Positions 32,794-37,500 of a stretch of DNA of 37,500 bases are shown here, piece by piece. Made by a program: the position numbers and the translations under genes. The notes beneath the pieces are model-generated. The model did not search any database, had not been told where the DNA came from, and saw nothing but the letters and a program-made list of their open reading frames with translations. The DNA lies in contig JAJSAM010000011.1 in assembly GCA_024274785.1 (NCBI GenBank), forward strand, positions 1 to 37,500, written 5' to 3'. Positions within the stretch are counted from its first letter, which is position 1. Every line of letters begins with the position of its first letter. The stretch comes from Planctomycetota bacterium (GTDB taxonomy: Bacteria; Planctomycetota; JAJSAM01).

Positions 32794-35319
32794 TCAGCCC
32801 GCCCCCGCAAACTGAATCTCGTGCAGGGCGTGGTAGACACCGTTCGGACGCGCCAACAGTTCATCGTGCGGCCCCTGCTCCACGAGTTCACCGTCCTTGA
32901 AGACGAGGATCCGGTCGGCGTGACGGATCGTCGAGAGGCGGTGGGCGATGACGAACGTGGTGCGCCCCTTCATCAGGCGGTCGAGGGCATCCTGCACCAG
33001 GGCTTCGGTCTGGCTGTCGAGCGCAGAGGTGGCCTCGTCGAGGATCAGGATCGGAGCGTCTTTCAGGATGGCCCGGGCGATGGTGATGCGCTGGCGCTGC
33101 CCCCCGGAAAGCCGGGAACCCCGCTCACCGGCCTTCGTCTTGTAGCCGTGCTCCATTTCCATGATCTCATCGTGGATCCGCGCGGCCCGGGCGGCCTCGA
33201 TCACCTCCTCGGAGGTGGCGTCGGGCCGCGCGTAATGGATATTCTCGCCGATGCTCGTGTTGAACAGGAACGCGTCCTGGTCGACGATCGATACGGCCTT
33301 CCGCACCGAGCGGACCGTGTAGTCGCGGACATCGATACCGTCGATCAGGACCCGGCCGGAGGAGACGTCGTAGAACCGCGCGAGCAGGTCGCAGACCGTG
33401 GACTTCCCCGCGCCGGTCTCCCCGACCAGGGCCACGACTTCACCGGCCATCGCCCTGAACGAGACGTTCCGGAGCACCGGCGCCTCGTCATAGGCGAAGG
33501 TGACGTCGTCGAACTCGAAGTCGCGCTCCGGCGCCACCAGCGTTCTGGCGCCCGGCCGGTCCACGATCTCAGGCTTGCGGTCGAGGACCTCGAAGATCCG
33601 CTCCGCGCCGGCCATGGTCTCCTGGACCTTGTTGTAGGTCCTCGTCAGGTCCTTGATCGGCTTGTACATCTGGGCCATGACGACCGAGAGGGTCATCAGG
33701 TCGGCGGCGGAGGCTCCAGCGATCCCGTTGATGACCATGTAGCCACCGACGGCCATGATGCCCATGCCGGCCACGGAGTTGATGAACTCGACCAGGGTCC
33801 GGGAGAACGCGGTAGTCCGCCCCACGCGGATGGACTGGCGAAGCAACCGGTGCATCTCCTTGCGGAAGCGGAACCGCTCGCGGTCCTCCATCTGGAAGCC
33901 CTTGACGGTTCGGATGCCGGTCATCGTCTGGATCATGACGTGGGTCACGACCCCCTGCTGCTGCTGCCGGCGCCTGGCGTACTTCTTCACCATCCGGCCG
34001 AGCTTCGAGATGGGGAAAGCGACCAGAGGCAACCCGAGGAAGAGCATCAGGGTCAGGCGCCAGTTGGTGATGAACGCGGCCCCGAGCGCCCCGATCAGCA
34101 TCAGCGGTTCCTGGAAGAACTCGCCGAAGATGAGAGCGATGGCGTTCCGGGTCTTGCCCACGTCGTTCGACAGCCGGGACAGAAGTTCGCCGGCGCGATG
34201 CCGATCGAAGAACTTCATCTCCTGGCGCAGCATGTGGCTCACCATGTCGAAGCGGATGTCGTTCACCGCGGACTGGGTGATCCACTGGATCAGGTAGACC
34301 TTGAACCAGTTGCTGGCGGACATGACCACGACGATGATGCCGAAGGCCATGAGGACCCACTTCAGGGCCTCGATCGCCCCGGCGCCCTTGCCGAGCAGGA
34401 CGTCATCGAAGACGACCTTCATCAAGGCCAGGCGAAGCATGTTCCCACCGGCATAGAGCCCCATCATCAGGAGGGCGATGCTGATCAGGATCCAGTACTT
34501 CCTGGTATAGGCGATGAGCCGGAAGAGGTCCGCGGTGAACTGCATCCTGGGCAGGACGATGAAGATGATGAGAACCACCAGGATGATGGCGGTGAGCGCG
34601 CCGGAAATATGCCAGGACTGCACTCCGCGAACTGCGGCCAGGGCATAGCGTTCCTGCTCCTCCAGCACGATGCCGCCGTGGAGACTATCGGAGAGGCAGA
34701 ATGCGCCGAGAACGATCCGGTCGTCCAGATCATGGTAGATCGACTCGGCGCGAAGCCCCGCGGCGACTCCGTCGAGAGCGGTGCTGCGCATCCGGAACTT
34801 CTGGTGCTCGTCGAGCTTGGCCGCTTCACGGATGCCCGGGTATACGAGTACGGGCCGGCCACTCATACTCGTCAGGTAGACCCGCCCCCCCTTCGGAGGC
34901 GCGAGCTCGGCCATCGCATCCCGGACCGGGCCGAGGGGAAGGAAGGAGCAGAGGTAGGTAGCCTCTCCCTTCAGCAACCCCACCAGAATTCTGGGATCCC
35001 GTTCCTCGAGCACCGCGGTGTAGAGGTTCTCCTCCCCCACCTGCCGGCCGAAGGGAGGCTCGGAAGCGACGTTGGCGAGCAGGAAGACGTCGGGGGGCAT
35101 GTCGTCTTCCCCCAGCTTCAGCCCCGCGAGCCGTTCTCCCTCCAGGCGGATCAGGGTGTCGATTCGTCCGGCGAGGGCGTTGCGGCGGGAGGCCAGGTCC
35201 TCCTTCACGGAATCCTGGATCTCCGACCGCTCCAGGGCGAACAGAATCCACAGCACGAGCGTGGTCAGAGCCAGCGCGCCCGTGGCGATCTTCAGCTTCG
35301 TCGTGGAGCTAGTCCGCAT
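32794..35319 (-). CDS. MsbA-type ABC exporter with N-terminal Cache-like extracytoplasmic domain
   Basis: This 841-residue protein joins a receptor-like front to an ABC exporter. Residues 11-28 are a first membrane helix; 30-236 form an extracytoplasmic region ending as Cache domains do (KGGRVYLTSMSGRPVLVYPG near 143-162, HGGIVLEEQERYALAAVR near 214-231); 237-257 are a second helix. From about 265 the six-helix exporter domain runs to about 570, with a basic KLGRMVKKYARRRQQQQG loop. The nucleotide domain has Walker A GETGAGKS at 633-640, signature LSGGQRQR, Walker B ILILDEATSALD and the H-loop IAHRLST, all intact. MsbA/LmrA-type exporters flip lipids or drugs. A periplasmic signal controlling export is inference. 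The start codon lies in the left arm of repeat element E2. Confidence 0.85.
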   Translation of the reverse strand: MRTSSTTKLKIATGALALTTLVLWILFALERSEIQDSVKEDLASRRNALAGRIDTLIRLEGERLAGLKLGEDDMPPDVFLLANVASEPPFGRQVGEENLYTAVLEERDPRILVGLLKGEATYLCSFLPLGPVRDAMAELAPPKGGRVYLTSMSGRPVLVYPGIREAAKLDEHQKFRMRSTALDGVAAGLRAESIYHDLDDRIVLGAFCLSDSLHGGIVLEEQERYALAAVRGVQSWHISGALTAIILVVLIIFIVLPRMQFTADLFRLIAYTRKYWILISIALLMMGLYAGGNMLRLALMKVVFDDVLLGKGAGAIEALKWVLMAFGIIVVVMSASNWFKVYLIQWITQSAVNDIRFDMVSHMLRQEMKFFDRHRAGELLSRLSNDVGKTRNAIALIFGEFFQEPLMLIGALGAAFITNWRLTLMLFLGLPLVAFPISKLGRMVKKYARRRQQQQGVVTHVMIQTMTGIRTVKGFQMEDRERFRFRKEMHRLLRQSIRVGRTTAFSRTLVEFINSVAGMGIMAVGGYMVINGIAGASAADLMTLSVVMAQMYKPIKDLTRTYNKVQETMAGAERIFEVLDRKPEIVDRPGARTLVAPERDFEFDDVTFAYDEAPVLRNVSFRAMAGEVVALVGETGAGKSTVCDLLARFYDVSSGRVLIDGIDVRDYTVRSVRKAVSIVDQDAFLFNTSIGENIHYARPDATSEEVIEAARAARIHDEIMEMEHGYKTKAGERGSRLSGGQRQRITIARAILKDAPILILDEATSALDSQTEALVQDALDRLMKGRTTFVIAHRLSTIRHADRILVFKDGELVEQGPHDELLARPNGVYHALHEIQFAGAG

Positions 35320-35503
35320 TTCTCACCATTGCGAACGATCTGAGGGGGGGCGCGGCGCATCGCGTCGTCGGTCTTCCGGATGCTGCATCCGCGCCTGCCT
35401 CCTCAGATACACCTTGTCGTGGCTGCAACCCGCCCGAACGCAACCCATCATCCCGCGGTCTCCGGGGTTTCCGAAACGCGGCGTGCGCACTGGTGAGAAA
35501 AGC
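35316..35503. repeat. Repeat element E2 with terminal inverted repeats, upstream of the ABC exporter
   Basis: A ~188-bp sequence closely related to E1. The left end GCATTTCTCACCATTGCG (35316-35333) pairs with the right end CGCACTGGTGAGAAAAGC (35486-35503), 16 of 18 bases. The inner block at about 35386-35420 matches E1 almost exactly. E2 lacks about 31 bases that E1 has near 32500-32535. The left arm includes the ABC exporter ATG (35317-35319). It fills nearly the whole gap to the glycosyltransferase gene. Confidence 0.82.
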
Positions 35504-35516
35504 GGGCTGGCGCACC

Positions 35517-36626
35517 TCATCGGGTGACCCCGCGGAGTACCCTCTCATACACCATTCGAGTACCGTTCACCATCGCATCCACACTGAATCGCTCGTCCAC
35601 TCGGGTGCGGCCATGGCGATTGAGTCTCGTCCCCAGTTCGACGTCAGTCAGCAGACGCAGAATGCCATCCGAGAGGGCCCGCGGATCCCGCGGTGGAACC
35701 AGGATTCCGGCATGGCCGTGGTCCACCGCTTCCGGTATGCCCCCCACCGCAGAGGCGACCACCGGCGTTCCGAGAACATGCGCGTCGAGGATGCTGGTAC
35801 AGAGCCCCTCGAGCACGGAGCACATCACGAAGACGTCGAACCAGCGCACCAGTTCCCGGGCGTCGGTGCGGTGTCCGGTGAAGATGAGGCGCGAGTCGGT
35901 GTCGACGCCGGTCTCCCGGGCCACGGCCAGGACCTTCTCCCGGCAGTCGCCGTCGCCGACGAGCAGCACGCGCGTCTCGGGCATCCGCTCCCAGATCAGC
36001 GGGCAGGCCTTGACGAGTTCCTCCTGGGCCTTGTGCCAGCCGAAGTGGGCCACGTCCCCCACGACCGGCGCACGTTCGGGGATCCCGAACTCCTCGCGGT
36101 AGTCCACGGCCGGGGTCGCTTCGAGCGCCGGGACATCCACGCCGGAGGGAACGATTTCGATGCGGGCCGCGGGGATGCCGTCCCTGACCAGCACCGATTT
36201 CACACCCTCGGAGATGGCGATGTAGCGATCCACGCCGAACCGGTACTTCAGGATGTTCGCCTTCAGCCTGGTGCGGTGGATGGAAAAATCCACCCGACGG
36301 GAGACAACCGTCTTCCCACTCCCCGCGAGCCGGCTGCCGACGACGCCCAGAGTATGCGCATGAGAGGTGTGCATGTGCACGAGGTCCGGGCGGTAGCGCT
36401 TGAAGAGCCGGGCCAGCGCCGCCATGGCGAAGGGATCGGCCTCGCCGCGCATCCTCACGGGTTCGACGGCCAGTCCCGCTGCCGCACAACGCGCAACGAA
36501 GGGCCGATCCGGCTGGCCGACCATCAGCACGTCCACCCCCCGGTCCATAAGTCCCCGGCCGAGGAAGAACGCCTGCTGCTCGCCGCCGCGCCAGGTGCGC
36601 TCGGTGTCTATGTGGATGGTCTTCAG
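35517..36626 (-). CDS. Glycosyltransferase family 4 protein, probable CTG start
   Basis: A GT-B glycosyltransferase of 369 residues if begun at CTG 36626. It has the donor-binding second half: HFGWHKAQEELVKACP near 195, VLLVGDGDCREK near 222-233, and SVLEGLCTSILDAHVLGTPVVA, where the usual second Glu of E-x7-E is Asp. The conserved N-terminal strand and WRGGEQQ motif lie upstream of the first ATG (36548): codons 36626 to 36549 read KTIHIDTERTWRGGEQQAFF. No ATG or GTG is in frame above 36548, and CTG 36626 overlaps the stop of the upstream gene as CTGA. It probably adds a sugar to a lipid-linked glycan, together with its neighbours. Confidence 0.85.
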   Translation of the reverse strand: MKTIHIDTERTWRGGEQQAFFLGRGLMDRGVDVLMVGQPDRPFVARCAAAGLAVEPVRMRGEADPFAMAALARLFKRYRPDLVHMHTSHAHTLGVVGSRLAGSGKTVVSRRVDFSIHRTRLKANILKYRFGVDRYIAISEGVKSVLVRDGIPAARIEIVPSGVDVPALEATPAVDYREEFGIPERAPVVGDVAHFGWHKAQEELVKACPLIWERMPETRVLLVGDGDCREKVLAVARETGVDTDSRLIFTGHRTDARELVRWFDVFVMCSVLEGLCTSILDAHVLGTPVVASAVGGIPEAVDHGHAGILVPPRDPRALSDGILRLLTDVELGTRLNRHGRTRVDERFSVDAMVNGTRMVYERVLRGVTR

Positions 36627-37339
36627 GAGTCTTTTCTCAGTGCGAGCAGGGGGACGCGCCAGATCGCCTCGAGGAAGATCGCGCCGGACATCTTCGACTG
36701 GCCGACCCGACGATCAGCGAAGACGATCGGCACCTCGCGTATCCGTGCCCCGTTCCTAAATGCCCGATGCGTCATTTCGACCTGAAAGCAGTACCCGTTC
36801 GACCGCACAAAGTCCAGACCGAGGCGACAGAGCATTTCGGCCCGCCAGGCCTTGAAACCACCGGTGACGTCGCTCACGGGCAGCCCCAGCAGGATCCGGG
36901 CATAGAGACTCCCACCGCGGCTCAGGACTTTCCGGAAGACACCCCAGTGCCGGGTCCCACCGCCCGGCGTGTAGCGCGAACCGATGGCCAGGTCGGCCGT
37001 ATCCAGCGCGGCCAGCAGCGCCGGAACGCGCTCCGGGTCGTGGGAGAAGTCCGCATCCATCTGGACGAAAACCGGGTAGCCGCGCTCGAGTCCCCAGCGA
37101 AAGCCATCGAGGTACGCGGTGCCGAGGCCTCGTTTCCCGGCGCGGAGGAGAAGATGCACCCGGCCCTCGAACTCCCGCGAGAGCTCCCGGGCGAGATCGG
37201 CGGTGCCGTCCGGAGATGAATCGTCGACGACGAGGATGTCCACGGTCACCGGGAGCGCGAGGATCCTCGCCACGAGGGGTGGCAGGTTCTCGGCCTCGTC
37301 GTAGGTCGGGATGACGACCAGCGCGGCGGCGTTGCTCAT
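36623..37339 (-). CDS. Polyprenol monophosphomannose synthase-like glycosyltransferase family 2
   Basis: A 238-residue GT2 protein of the dolichyl/polyprenyl-phosphate-mannose synthase type. It has VVIPTYDEAENL at 8-19, VVDDSSPDGT at 37-46, the catalytic metal motif DAD in VQMDADFSHDP near 92-102, and GSRYTPGGG near 121. DVTGGFKAWRAEML is typical for DPM1-like proteins. It lacks the C-terminal membrane helices of some relatives. It transfers a sugar, usually mannose, from a nucleotide sugar to polyprenyl phosphate on the cytoplasmic side. It begins in an ATGA overlap with the gene on its right and ends in a CTGA overlap with the GT4 gene, so the three form one operon. Confidence 0.9.
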   Translation of the reverse strand: MSNAAALVVIPTYDEAENLPPLVARILALPVTVDILVVDDSSPDGTADLARELSREFEGRVHLLLRAGKRGLGTAYLDGFRWGLERGYPVFVQMDADFSHDPERVPALLAALDTADLAIGSRYTPGGGTRHWGVFRKVLSRGGSLYARILLGLPVSDVTGGFKAWRAEMLCRLGLDFVRSNGYCFQVEMTHRAFRNGARIREVPIVFADRRVGQSKMSGAIFLEAIWRVPLLALRKDS

Positions 37340-37500
37340 GGAGCCGCCTCCCGGTAAACGTCCAGCGTCCGCCGGGCCACTTCCGGCCAGCGAAACTCCT
37401 TCGCCCGGGCGAGGCCCCGTTTCGCGAGATCGGCCCGGAGCGCCGGATCTTCCGAAAGCCGCATCACGCCATCGCGGATCGACTCCGGGTCATCCGGATC
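37336..37500 (-). CDS. Glycosyltransferase family 4-like protein, C-terminal part
   Basis: The frame is open to the window edge; 54 residues and the stop are visible. The DPDDPESIRDGVMRLSEDPA segment and the later RADLAKRGLARAKEFRWPEVARR are the usual last helices of GT-B glycosyltransferases. The stop overlaps the ATG of the next gene as ATGA. It is the first visible gene of the leftward glycosyltransferase operon. Confidence 0.7.
   Translation of the reverse strand, partial: DPDDPESIRDGVMRLSEDPALRADLAKRGLARAKEFRWPEVARRTLDVYREAAP

Noticed and set aside
32821..35343. Long open plus-strand frame opposite the ABC exporter
   Set aside because: Antisense to an exporter with all ATPase motifs; rich in Asp, His, Val as expected from GC-rich antisense, with no family resemblance.
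32447..35503. Composite transposon carrying the ABC exporter between E1 and E2
   Set aside because: The elements are direct copies and encode no transposase, the exporter ATG is inside one arm, and no target duplication is visible; kept only as repeat elements.

Overview
The window is GC-rich, densely packed bacterial chromosome. Planctomycetota or a close relative is the best guess. The signs are a secreted HEAT-repeat/von Willebrand A protein, other secreted HEAT- or TPR-repeat proteins of no clear family, a membrane zinc-ribbon protein, DUF2203 and a long-type ThyX-like protein. That placement is inference from family habits, not a phylogeny. No tRNA, rRNA, CRISPR array, prophage or complete insertion sequence is visible. 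High GC leaves long antisense frames open; these are ignored.

Left part (1-8900): the end of a ThyX-like protein overlaps a MobA/MocA-like nucleotidyltransferase; a protein of four exact 44-residue repeats and an S9 peptidase follow. The peptidase overlaps a small frameshifted gene. Then comes a pterin/7-deazaguanine group: queD and a pteridine-reductase-like SDR leftward, queC rightward from a 29-bp divergent gap, a small secreted protein and folE. Together FolE, QueD and QueC cover three of the four steps from GTP to preQ0; queE is not here. A cytochrome c lipoprotein, DUF2203 and a zinc-ribbon membrane protein close the block.

Middle (9180-20233): a secreted protein with two STN-like domains, an ECF sigma/anti-sigma pair reading away from a membrane HEAT protein (with an ECF-like GGAAC-N16-CGTT motif between them), a lutABC lactate-oxidation operon with a methyltransferase as fourth gene, and two more HEAT proteins, one ending in a VWA domain and flanked by two inverted copies of a short repeat.

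Proteostasis block (20530-24954): dnaJ, a decayed lon remnant, ftsH and trkA form one leftward unit joined by ATGA, TGATG and ATGA overlaps. The lon remnant has lost its N-terminal and ATPase parts, its catalytic lysine and one codon to TAG.

Right part (25190-37500): a secreted TPR protein, an MDR dehydrogenase, a methyltransferase, a decayed polysaccharide-deacetylase-like frame, and a feo operon (FeoB, Cys-rich protein, DtxR-FeoA fusion). Then come an MsbA-type ABC exporter with an N-terminal Cache-like sensory region and a three-gene glycosyltransferase operon. Two related ~190-220 bp elements with matching terminal inverted repeats lie directly upstream of feoB and of the ABC exporter. 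Along with the sensor-exporter fusion and the lon remnant, these elements are the most unusual things seen here.
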